Positions 1 through 6,718 of a stretch of DNA of 30,188 bases are shown here, in pieces. A model generated the notes under the pieces. The model did no database searches, had not been told where the DNA came from, and was given only the letters and a program-made list of their open reading frames with translations. The translations under genes were made by a program, and so were the position numbers. Every line of letters begins with the position of its first letter. Positions within the stretch are counted from its first letter, which is position 1. Origin of the DNA: JBHENW01 sp046261875 (GTDB lineage: Bacteria; Acidobacteriota; Thermoanaerobaculia; UBA5066; Gp7-AA6); contig JBHENW010000069.1 in assembly GCA_046261875.1 (NCBI GenBank), positions 1 to 30,188 on the forward strand, in the 5' to 3' direction.

Positions 1-6
1 GCTCGA

Positions 7-34
7 TTGACACCTTGCAACAGTGATGTAAACC
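7..34 (+). promoter_or_regulatory. Weak candidate sigma70 promoter upstream of the broken TonB receptor gene
   Basis: A perfect TTGACA -35 hexamer lies at 7-12. The best -10 candidate at a 16-bp spacing is TAAACC, which matches the consensus at only three of six positions. It lies about 65 bp ahead of the receptor start. The weak -10 keeps this tentative. Confidence 0.25.
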
Positions 35-83
35 CGCATTGCCCAGAGCGAATCAGGTCGCACGCATGTGGCTTCAGCTCTCG

Positions 84-90
84 AAGGAGG
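84..90 (+). promoter_or_regulatory. Shine-Dalgarno sequence fixing the original TonB receptor start
   Basis: AAGGAGG lies 11 bases before the ATG at 102. This site marks ATG 102 as the original start, even though the recognisable signal peptide and receptor sequence run in a different frame (frame 1). It is the main evidence for a frameshift close to the 5' end. Confidence 0.6.
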
Positions 91-101
91 AGTGGCCGAC
101 T

Positions 102-998
102 ATGAATCAGAGACCTCGGTCTGCGAAAGCCCGCCCCGCCAAATCGGGCCGACACGGCGAGACGCACGCCCGGATCCGCGACAACGATTCTGCTGATCCT
201 GGCACTCGTCCCCTGTCCTGTTCGGGCGGTAGCTCAGAGCGTGGACGTCATCTTGAAGGGGATAGTCACGGACGAAAGCGGCGGGGCTCTCCCCGGTGTG
301 ACCGTAACGGCTACCGGCACGACGACGAACCTCACGCGGGCCACGACATCCGACCGCGCGGGGTACTACAGCCTGCCTCCGATCCCGGCGGGAGCCTACG
401 ATGTCAGCGCGGCGTTGGCGGGTTTCTCCACGCAAGTCCGGCGCGGCCAGACCTTCTACGTCGGCACCTCGATCAACCTGGACTTCACGCTGAAGATTGG
501 CCCCACGGCGGAGACGATCGAGGTCACCGCGGAGGCCCCGATTCTGGAGACCACCAAGAACACTCTCTCCCGGCTGGTCGAGAAGGAGGAGATCGATACG
601 CTGCCCGTGGTCACCCGCAACTTCAACGACCTGGCCGCTCTCTCCCCGGGCGTGACGAGGACCGGAGTCTTCGGAGGGGTGGACATCAGCGGCAGCCGGG
701 ACTTCCAGAATGCCTACAACGTGGACGGCGTGTCTGCCGAGACTCACATCATTGGGAGCCAGCGAATCAACTACTCACAGGACTGGATCCTGGAGTTCCA
801 GGTGTTGACAAATCAGTACGCTGCCGAGTACGGGCAAGCCTCGGGGGGCGTTCTGAACGCCATCACGCGCTCGGGCATCAACCAGTGGAGCGGACGCGTC
901 TACGGGTTTCGCCGCAACGATTCCTGGGACTCGACGCCGGAGTTCGCCACCCGCAAACCGCCGCTCGACGAGCACAGGCTCGGGGCAACCCTGGGGGG
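102..998 (+). pseudogene. Truncated, frameshifted Oar-like TonB-dependent receptor (N-terminal third)
   Basis: The ATG at 102 has a good ribosome site but opens frame 3. The receptor sequence is in frame 1, where a TGA at 103-105 is followed by no ATG, GTG or TTG until a GTG at 241. Frame 1 between about 187 and 240 encodes a hydrophobic signal-peptide core ending in an AVAQS-like cleavage region. A carboxypeptidase-regulatory-like domain follows (TDESGGALPGVTVTA, GYYSLPPIPAGAYDV), then a TonB plug region (VTAEAPILETTKNT, AEYGQASGGVLNAITRSG). One indel between about 106 and 190 would join the start to the body. The sequence ends at LGATLGG, just where the beta-barrel should begin, and runs straight into an acyl-CoA synthetase in another frame. 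The barrel is missing, so the product cannot be a working receptor. Family identity is clear. Whether this is genomic decay or an assembly artefact is not. Confidence 0.8.
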
Positions 999-1535
999 AT
1001 CCGCATCGTGGACGACCAGGGCCGGGACTTGCAACGGGGCGAGGCCGGGGAGATCGTCGGCCACTGTCCCCCTCTGATGCGCGGCTATCACAAACAACCG
1101 GAGAAGACAGCCGAGGCCGTCTGGCAGGATGAGACCGGCCGTGCCTACCTGAGGACGGGCGACATCGGGAGGCTCGACGCGGACGGCTTCCTGTACATCC
1201 TGGACCGGAAGAAGGACATGATCATCTCCGGCGGCCAGAACGTGTTCCCGAGCGACATCGAGGAGGTCCTGCGTCACCACCCCGGGGTCAAAGCCGTGGC
1301 CGTGATCGGCATCCCCGACGAGAAGTGGGGTGAGACGCCGTTGGCTCTGGTCGTGAGGACGGAGACGGGCAAGGTTTTGTACGAGGAAGAGCTTCAGAGG
1401 TGGGCCAACGAGCGGCTGGCGAAGTATCAGCGGGTCAGCCGCGTAGAGTTCCGCGACGCAATCCCGCGCGTCTCCCCCCTGGGCAAGGTGCCAAAGAAGG
1501 ACCTGCGCGCGCCGTACTGGCCGGCACAGCAATAA
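993..1535 (+). pseudogene. C-terminal fragment of an AMP-forming acyl-CoA synthetase
   Basis: Frame 3 from about 993 encodes roughly 180 residues of an ANL-superfamily ligase. Visible motifs are the TGDIGRLDADGF and ILDRKKDMI hinge, the GGQNVFPSDIEEVL segment and a terminal PLGKVPKKDL stretch holding the usual C-terminal catalytic lysine. The family normally has about 500-550 residues, so the large N-terminal ATP- and acyl-binding domain is absent. The upstream DNA instead encodes a TonB receptor in another frame. An open frame continues upstream to position 39, but this is a chance shadow of the receptor. The stop sits 2 bases before the next start, which suggests the ligase once led the hydrolase/racemase operon. 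The acyl substrate cannot be told. MenE-like ligases belong to the same superfamily, so a link to a MenC-like neighbour is possible, though no MenE-specific feature is seen. Confidence 0.85.
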
Positions 1536-1537
1536 GA

Positions 1538-3007
1538 ATGAACCGCGGGACGCTCGTTCGCTTGCACCTGGGACTCATCATCGCTGCCGCCTCCCTGTGT
1601 GTCTCCTGCGCCGGGGTTGGTTCCGGAGAGAGCGCGGCGCTCGCTACGAGAATCCAGCGCATCGAAAACGGCCTCCTCCCCGCCATCGTCATCAAGGGAC
1701 GGCCGGTCGTCCCGATGACCCTCAGCGACCGCATGACTTTCCACAAGACGCCCGGGATCAGCGTGGCTGTCATCCACGGCGGTGCCCTCGAGTGGGCCCG
1801 CGGCTACGGTGTGCGGCAGGCGGGTGAAAGCGAGCCGGTGACTCCCCGGACGCTCTTCCAGGCGGCATCGATCAGCAAACCGGTTGCTGCTGCGGCGGCC
1901 TTGCGCCTCGTCCAGGAGGGCACGCTGGACCTCGACGAGGACGTGAATCGCACGCTGACCTCCTGGAGGGTGTCGGAGAACGAGTTCACGAAAGAGAAGA
2001 AGGTCACGCTGCGCGGCCTCCTGAGCCACACCGCCGGGCTGACGGTACACGGATACGAAGGTTACGCCGCTGGCGAGGCCGTCCCCACTCTCGCGCAAAT
2101 CCTGGATGGCGCCAAGCCGGCCAACTCGGTACCCACGCGAGTGGACATCCTTCCCGGCAGCCGATGGCGTTATGCCGGCGGAGGCTACAGCGTCATGCAG
2201 CAGCTTCTCGTCGACGTCACCGGCAAACCCTTTCCTGAGCTCATGCGGGAGACCGTCCTGCGAAAGCTCGGGATGGCGGACAGCACGTACCAGCAGCCCC
2301 TGAATCCGAAGCAACGCTCTCAGGCGGCCTCCGGGCATGACGAACGAGGCGTCGTGATCCAAGGCCGGTGGCACACGTACCCCGAGATGGCGGCCGCCGG
2401 TCTGTGGACGACGCCCTCCGATCTTGGGCGTTTCGCGATCGAGCTCCAGCAGTCCGCCGCCGGACGCTCCAACCGGCTGCTGTCGGCCGAGATGGCGCGG
2501 GGCATGCTCACGCCGGGCCTCGGGGATTGGGGTCTCGGCTTCGGCGTAAAGGGTAAGGGCCGGGAGTCGCGCTTCAGCCACAGCGGCTCGAACGAAGGCT
2601 TCCGGGCGACGCTCATCGCCTACCGGGAGACCGGACAAGGGGCCGTGGTGATGACCAATTCCGACAACGGAGCCGCCCTCGTTGCCGAGATCCTGTTGGG
2701 GATCGCGAAGGAGTACGGCTGGCCCGACTATGCGCCGAAGGAGAAGGATCTCGCTGACGTGTCCGCAGAGGTCTACGACCTCTACACGGGGGTTTATGAA
2801 CTCAGCCCCGAGGTGGCCGTGACCGTCTCCAGGCAGGCGCAAACGCTCGTGGCCGAGGCCCAGGGCCGCAAGTACGAGTTGCTGCCGGAGTCCGAGACGA
2901 GCTTCTTCACTCTGACGGGTCTGGAGGTCCGGTTCGTGAAGGATGCGACGGGAAAGGTCACGCACCTCGTCCTGGGCGGCGGCGCCGAGGCCCGGAAGAT
3001 TCGATGA
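1538..3007 (+). CDS. Class C beta-lactamase-family serine hydrolase (possible D-amino-acid peptidase or amidase)
   Basis: This is a 489-residue exported hydrolase of the beta-lactamase/D-aminopeptidase/esterase superfamily. The N-terminus has a hydrophobic leader (about residues 7-22) followed by CVSC, a poor lipobox, so it is either a lipoprotein or periplasmic. The catalytic SxxK is S111-I-S-K114. The second motif tyrosine is Y202 in RYAGGGY, and the third motif is H388-S-G. Residues from about 450 form the small beta-rich C-terminal domain common in these proteins (YDLYTGVYEL). The ATG lies 2 bases after the ligase fragment's stop, and the stop overlaps the racemase start (ATGA), so translation is probably coupled. 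Next to a D-amino-acid racemase cluster, a role in releasing D-amino acids or D-residue peptides is attractive. The family also includes esterases and true beta-lactamases, so the substrate is inferred only. Confidence 0.88.
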   Translation: MNRGTLVRLHLGLIIAAASLCVSCAGVGSGESAALATRIQRIENGLLPAIVIKGRPVVPMTLSDRMTFHKTPGISVAVIHGGALEWARGYGVRQAGESEPVTPRTLFQAASISKPVAAAAALRLVQEGTLDLDEDVNRTLTSWRVSENEFTKEKKVTLRGLLSHTAGLTVHGYEGYAAGEAVPTLAQILDGAKPANSVPTRVDILPGSRWRYAGGGYSVMQQLLVDVTGKPFPELMRETVLRKLGMADSTYQQPLNPKQRSQAASGHDERGVVIQGRWHTYPEMAAAGLWTTPSDLGRFAIELQQSAAGRSNRLLSAEMARGMLTPGLGDWGLGFGVKGKGRESRFSHSGSNEGFRATLIAYRETGQGAVVMTNSDNGAALVAEILLGIAKEYGWPDYAPKEKDLADVSAEVYDLYTGVYELSPEVAVTVSRQAQTLVAEAQGRKYELLPESETSFFTLTGLEVRFVKDATGKVTHLVLGGGAEARKIR

Positions 3008-4203
3008 CGATACCGCGCGAGATCTCAATGATGAGAACGGAGACCGTAAGGGCGATTGGCGCTTCGGCCGTGTCGCTGCCGGCCTCGCTGAGGCTCGACG
3101 CCGTCGAGATCCGGCGGCTGCGGTTGGATCTGGCGGAGCCGTTCGAGACGAGCTTCGGCCGGGTTGGCTCTCGCGTGGCCGCCTTGGTACGACTGGAGGC
3201 TGATGGACTCCTTGGCTGGGGAGAGATCGCAGCCGATCAGGAACCTCTCTACAGTTACGAGACTGTCGGGACTGCGGTTCAGGTCGTGCGGAACTACTTT
3301 GCTCCCGCGATCCTCCGCTCAAAGTTGGGCAGTCTCGACGAGCTCACGGAACGGCTGTCCCGTTTCCGAGGCCACCCCATGGCACGGGCCGGCCTGGAAC
3401 TGGCCTTCGCGGACCTCGTCGCACGATCGCGAGGAGAGTCGCTTTCCCGCGTCCTTGGGGGCGTGCGCCGGACGGTGCCAGTGGGCGTGAGCCTGGGTAT
3501 CCAACCGACAATACAGATGCTACTCGAGCGAGTGAAGACGTACCTCGCCCTCGGATATCAAAGGATCAAGCTCAAGATCAAACCCGGATGGGACCTCGCG
3601 GTCATCGAAGAGGTCCGTCGGCATCACCCGGACATCCCCCTCTCCGTCGATGCGAATGCCGCGTACACTCTGGCCGACCGCGAACATCTGAAACGATTGG
3701 ACGGCTTCGGCCTACTGATGATCGAGCAGCCGCTCGAGCACGACGACCTGCTGGACCACGCGCAGCTGCAGCGGGAGCTGGACACTCCGATTTGTCTGGA
3801 CGAGAGCATCACCGGCTTGCGCGCCGCGCGGCAGGCTCTGGACCTCGGAAGCTGCCGCATCATCAACATGAAGGTGGGCCGAGTGGGCGGATACTCCCAG
3901 GCCCTGGCCATCCACGACCTCTGCCGGTCCCGAGCGGTTCCACTCTGGTGCGGGGGGATGCTCGAGTCGGGCGTCGGGCGGGCCCACAACATTGCTCTCG
4001 CGAGCCTCCCGGGGTTCGAGCTGCCCGGCGACATTTCCGCCAGCCGGAGGTATTTTGCCCGCGACATCATCGTGCCGGAGATCGAGGTGGACGCCGCCGG
4101 GACCGTGGAGGTCCCCCGGGGAGTCGGGCTCGGGTTCGAGATCGACCTGGACTATGTGGTCGCGCGGACGTCGGGTGTCGAGCGGTTCACGCCGAAGCGG
4201 TAG
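3004..4203 (+). CDS. N-succinylamino acid racemase / o-succinylbenzoate synthase family enolase-superfamily enzyme
   Basis: This 399-residue enzyme belongs to the muconate-lactonising subgroup of the enolase superfamily. Visible catalytic elements are the KxK pair K189-L-K191, metal ligands D216 (SVDANAAY), E241 (IEQPL) and D266 (LDESI), and the second base K290 in NMKVGRVGG. The WCGGMLESGVGRAHN stretch is typical of the NSAR/OSBS subfamily. R293, three residues after K290, matches the second-shell arginine known to favour racemase activity in that subfamily. The ATG overlaps the upstream hydrolase stop (ATGA). About 30 residues precede the usual N-terminus, so ATG 3028 or 3031 are alternative starts. 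The M20 and GNAT genes downstream point to N-succinylamino acid racemisation. MenC in menaquinone synthesis is the alternative; no other men gene is visible apart from an unrelated-looking acyl-CoA ligase fragment. Confidence 0.88.
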   Translation: MTIPREISMMRTETVRAIGASAVSLPASLRLDAVEIRRLRLDLAEPFETSFGRVGSRVAALVRLEADGLLGWGEIAADQEPLYSYETVGTAVQVVRNYFAPAILRSKLGSLDELTERLSRFRGHPMARAGLELAFADLVARSRGESLSRVLGGVRRTVPVGVSLGIQPTIQMLLERVKTYLALGYQRIKLKIKPGWDLAVIEEVRRHHPDIPLSVDANAAYTLADREHLKRLDGFGLLMIEQPLEHDDLLDHAQLQRELDTPICLDESITGLRAARQALDLGSCRIINMKVGRVGGYSQALAIHDLCRSRAVPLWCGGMLESGVGRAHNIALASLPGFELPGDISASRRYFARDIIVPEIEVDAAGTVEVPRGVGLGFEIDLDYVVARTSGVERFTPKR

Positions 4204-4339
4204 AGGCGTCCCCCACAATCGTGCGAACGGTCCAAGTTCTCGGTTCTCAGCCGCCCCGGAAGTGCCGAGCCCGCCGGCGCGACGGGGCGCCCGCGGACGC
4301 CCCCATCTCGGGTACTCGAAAAAGGGAGCTCGCGGTGAA

Positions 4340-5467
4340 GTGAAGCCGCGTGACTGGCTCGCGCGCTTCCAGGCGATGGGGGCCCGCATGGACGCCGACC
4401 TCGAGGCCCTCGTCTCGCACGAGAGCCCGTCCGAGGACGCGGAGCGCGTCTCCTCTCTCGCCCGCTGGGTCCGAGACCGGCTCATCGAGCGAGGGGTTGC
4501 CGGGGAAACCCGCACCTGTCCCGGCCGCGGTGATGCCGTCGTGGCGAGCGTCGGTGGCGGGACGGAGGGCGCCCTGCTTCTCGGCCACCTCGACACCGTC
4601 TGGCCGGCGGGCACGCTCGAGGGAATACCCTTCCGCGTCGAGGGGGACCGCGCCACAGGGCCCGGGGTCTTCGACATGAAGGCCGGCATCGTCGTCGCCA
4701 TGGCCGCGCTCGAAGCGCTCGCCGCGGACGGAGACGGGGCCGCAGCCACGCTCCTGCTTGTGCCCGACGAAGAGACTCGCAGCCACGCCTCGCGCGGCCT
4801 TCTCTTGGATCTTGCCGGGCGCCATCGCCGAGCGCTCGTCCTCGAGCCGTCCTTGGACGGCGCGGCCAAGGTGGCCCGCAAAGGCGCCGGCTTGTTCCGG
4901 TTGCGATTCCACGGCCGGGCGGCCCATGCCGGCCTGGAGCCGGATAAAGGCGCTTCCGCTCTGGGTGAGCTTGCGCGCGCGGTCCTTTTCCTCGAAGCCC
5001 TCGCCGACCCGTCCAAGGAGACGACCGTCGTTCCGACGCTGGCGCAGAGCGGCTCTCGGGTCAATGTGGTCCCGGAGGAGGCTTCCCTCTCCGTGGACGC
5101 GCGTGCCTGGACCGGAGAGGAGGCGCGGCGGCTGGAGACGTCGATCCGCGGTTATCCGGCCGCCGACCCGCGCGTCGTCGTGGAGGTGGAGGGAGGCTTC
5201 GACTACCCGCCCCTCGAGCCCACACCGGCATCGCAGAAGCTCTTTGTGCGCGCTCGGGAGATCGGTCTCGAGCTCGGCCAGTCGCTCGATGCAGCGCGTG
5301 TCGGCGGCGCCTCCGACGGGTGTTTGACGGCGGCCGCCGGCGTTCCCACGCTCGATGGCCTGGGCCCCCGCGGGGGAGGCGCTCATGCCCGCGACGAGTT
5401 CGTCCTCCTGTCCGATCTTCCGTGGCGAGCCGCCCTCGTCGCCTCTCTTGCAGCCGACCTCGAATGA
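4340..5467 (+). CDS. M20-family metallo-deacylase, probable N-succinyl-L-amino acid desuccinylase
   Basis: This is a 375-residue cytoplasmic zinc amidohydrolase of the M20 (carboxypeptidase G2-like) family. The metal and catalytic residues are intact: H83 and D85 in GHLDTVWP, D112 in FDMKAG, the E144-E145 pair in DEET, E169 in LEPSLDG, and H349 in GGGAHARDE. H196 in RAAHAG belongs to the lid domain. I chose GTG 4340 (MKPRDWLARF) because it lies 11 bases after AAGGGAG; internal ATGs would shorten the protein N-terminus. The stop overlaps the GNAT start (ATGA). In the described D-to-L amino acid pathway a hydrolase of this family removes succinate from N-succinyl-L-amino acids, making the conversion irreversible. 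That role is inferred from the racemase upstream and the acyltransferase downstream. A general aminoacylase or CPG2-like peptidase remains possible. 136 bp separate it from the racemase gene; no gene is seen there. Confidence 0.87.
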   Translation: MKPRDWLARFQAMGARMDADLEALVSHESPSEDAERVSSLARWVRDRLIERGVAGETRTCPGRGDAVVASVGGGTEGALLLGHLDTVWPAGTLEGIPFRVEGDRATGPGVFDMKAGIVVAMAALEALAADGDGAAATLLLVPDEETRSHASRGLLLDLAGRHRRALVLEPSLDGAAKVARKGAGLFRLRFHGRAAHAGLEPDKGASALGELARAVLFLEALADPSKETTVVPTLAQSGSRVNVVPEEASLSVDARAWTGEEARRLETSIRGYPAADPRVVVEVEGGFDYPPLEPTPASQKLFVRAREIGLELGQSLDAARVGGASDGCLTAAAGVPTLDGLGPRGGGAHARDEFVLLSDLPWRAALVASLAADLE

Positions 5468-6234
5468 GCCGGCTCGTCGTGCGGGAGCTGCGGCGTCTCG
5501 CGGAGCTCGAGGCCGTTCAGGAGGTCGCCCGGGAAGTGTGGGGCTTCGAGGATCGGCAGCTTCCATCCACCTCGGATCTGCAGGCCGTCGCACACGTGGG
5601 CGGACTGACGGCGGGCGCCTTTAGCGGGACCGAATTGGTCGCCTTTGTTCATGGACTCCCGCGGACGAATCTGGCCGAGGACTGCCAGCACTCGCACATG
5701 CTGGCGGTGCGCCCGGCGTGGCGCGGTCGTGGTCTGGCCGTGCGCCTCAAGCTCTTCCAGCGGAGCTGGTGTTTGGATCGCGGGATCCGGCTCGTCACGT
5801 GGACCTACGATCCCCTCCTCGTGAAAAACGCGCGCTTGAACCTGGTCCGTCTCGGCGCCCGAGCCAAGCGGTACCTCCCCAACCTCTACGGCCCCCTGGG
5901 AGGCATTTACGGACGGCTCCCCAGCGATCGGTTCGAGGTCCATTGGAGGCTGGACGCGCGCGACGTCGAGCGGGCCGCGCGCGGGATCCTCGCGGAAGAT
6001 CGGGGAGCGGAGGCGCTCCCGCGAGCCACTTCCCGGCGCCGGCCGCAGCCCCGACGGCTCGCCGTCGAGATCCCCGCCGACTTCGGCGCTCTTCTCGTCT
6101 CCGACCCCGCGGCCGCCCGGCGTGCGCGTCTGAAGCTCCGTCGGGTCGCCCCGCAGCTTTTCGCCAGCGGCTACGAGGCCTCTTCCCTGCACCTGCGCCC
6201 CGACTTCGCTCTATACGTGTTCGAGCGCCGCTGA
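5464..6234 (+). CDS. COG3375-type GNAT acyltransferase, candidate D-amino acid N-succinyltransferase
   Basis: This 256-residue protein has a GNAT fold in its first half. The acetyl-CoA/succinyl-CoA pyrophosphate-binding segment is HMLAVRPAWRGRGLAVRLK, with the RxGxG-like R87-G-R-G90. It is followed by a conserved TWTYDPLL..NARLNLVRLGA block characteristic of this uncharacterised family. The C-terminal half (from about residue 165) is arginine- and alanine-rich, with no motif I recognise. The ATG overlaps the M20 stop, giving strict coupling. In Geobacillus a homologous GNAT encoded beside NSAR and an M20 enzyme succinylates D-amino acids, so the three-gene set argues for the same activity here. 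Generic N-acetylation is the alternative. Confidence 0.82.
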   Translation: MSRLVVRELRRLAELEAVQEVAREVWGFEDRQLPSTSDLQAVAHVGGLTAGAFSGTELVAFVHGLPRTNLAEDCQHSHMLAVRPAWRGRGLAVRLKLFQRSWCLDRGIRLVTWTYDPLLVKNARLNLVRLGARAKRYLPNLYGPLGGIYGRLPSDRFEVHWRLDARDVERAARGILAEDRGAEALPRATSRRRPQPRRLAVEIPADFGALLVSDPAAARRARLKLRRVAPQLFASGYEASSLHLRPDFALYVFERR

Positions 6235-6447
6235 AGTCCGGTTCGAGCGTGCTCCCAGGGGCGTAGCCTTGCGGCCGAATGCAACATATGATGCGCGGAG
6301 GATGACACCGGAGCGCGCCGGCGCGATCGCCGCTCATGTTTTGACGCGATTCGGGGTGGATCACGAGCAACGGACGATGCATTCTCCGGCCACCTCGTGT
6401 CGGCGCGGAAGACGCGCGGCGTTTCCGCACGGCTCTCAGAAAGCCTT

Positions 6448-6475
6448 AAGAAAAACGCCGGACCCTTGCCGGCGT
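6448..6475 (-). terminator. Intrinsic terminator on the - strand with no evident - strand gene
   Basis: ACGCCGG (6455-6461) and CCGGCGT (6469-6475) form a perfect 7-bp stem around a 7-nt loop. Read on the - strand it is followed at once by TTTTTCTT, a textbook U-tract. On the + strand there is no T-run after the stem. The only upstream - strand sequence is intergenic DNA and the antisense of the receptor gene. Confidence 0.6.
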
Positions 6476-6641
6476 GCCGCACTCACGAATCCGCCGGGAA
6501 TCCTCGCCGCCTCCGATGCCCGGACCTCCGAGATTCCGGAGCTTGACGAGGTCAGGCCGCCTCCGGGTATCCGCGCTCTCAGGCCGAGACGCAATCCGTC
6601 GGACAGCTGTTTCGCCGCTCGGCCGAGGCCACCCTCGTTGC

Positions 6642-6665
6642 ATACCAATTCATTGGCTCTGGTAT
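6642..6665. promoter_or_regulatory. Nested inverted repeat upstream of the TonB receptor gene
   Basis: CCAAT-TC-ATTGG (6645-6656) is a perfect palindrome. It is overlapped by a second pair, ATACCA (6642-6647) and TGGTAT (6660-6665). It lies 54-77 bp before the receptor ATG in unusually AT-rich DNA. TTGCAT at 6638 could be a -35, but no good -10 follows, so this may be an operator, a promoter region or an mRNA leader hairpin. Confidence 0.35.
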
Positions 6666-6718
6666 TTGCGTGGCTGTGGCGGAGGTTCGCCGCTCTACGC
6701 GAGAGGAAAGGAGACGAC

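Larger units (their letters stand above)
6235..6718. other. 484-bp intergenic region between the GNAT gene and a TonB receptor
   Basis: No convincing coding sequence is seen on either strand. The open frames crossing it have no homology I recognise and poor start contexts. It holds a strong intrinsic-terminator-like hairpin oriented for - strand transcription (6448-6475), a nested inverted repeat (6642-6665), and the ribosome site AAGGAG (6708-6713) of the next gene. A - strand small RNA ending at the hairpin is possible but not shown. Confidence 0.6.

Noticed and set aside
27..33. TGTAAAC half-site as a third LacI operator
   Set aside because: No palindromic partner follows, and it is 26 kb from the operon.
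39..1535. A single 498-residue open frame
   Set aside because: Only its last third is ligase-like. The rest is the out-of-frame shadow of the TonB receptor, so it is not a real fusion protein.
3004..4203. Naming the enolase-superfamily gene menC
   Set aside because: The M20 and GNAT neighbours and R293 fit N-succinylamino acid racemase better. OSBS activity remains possible, so no symbol is given.
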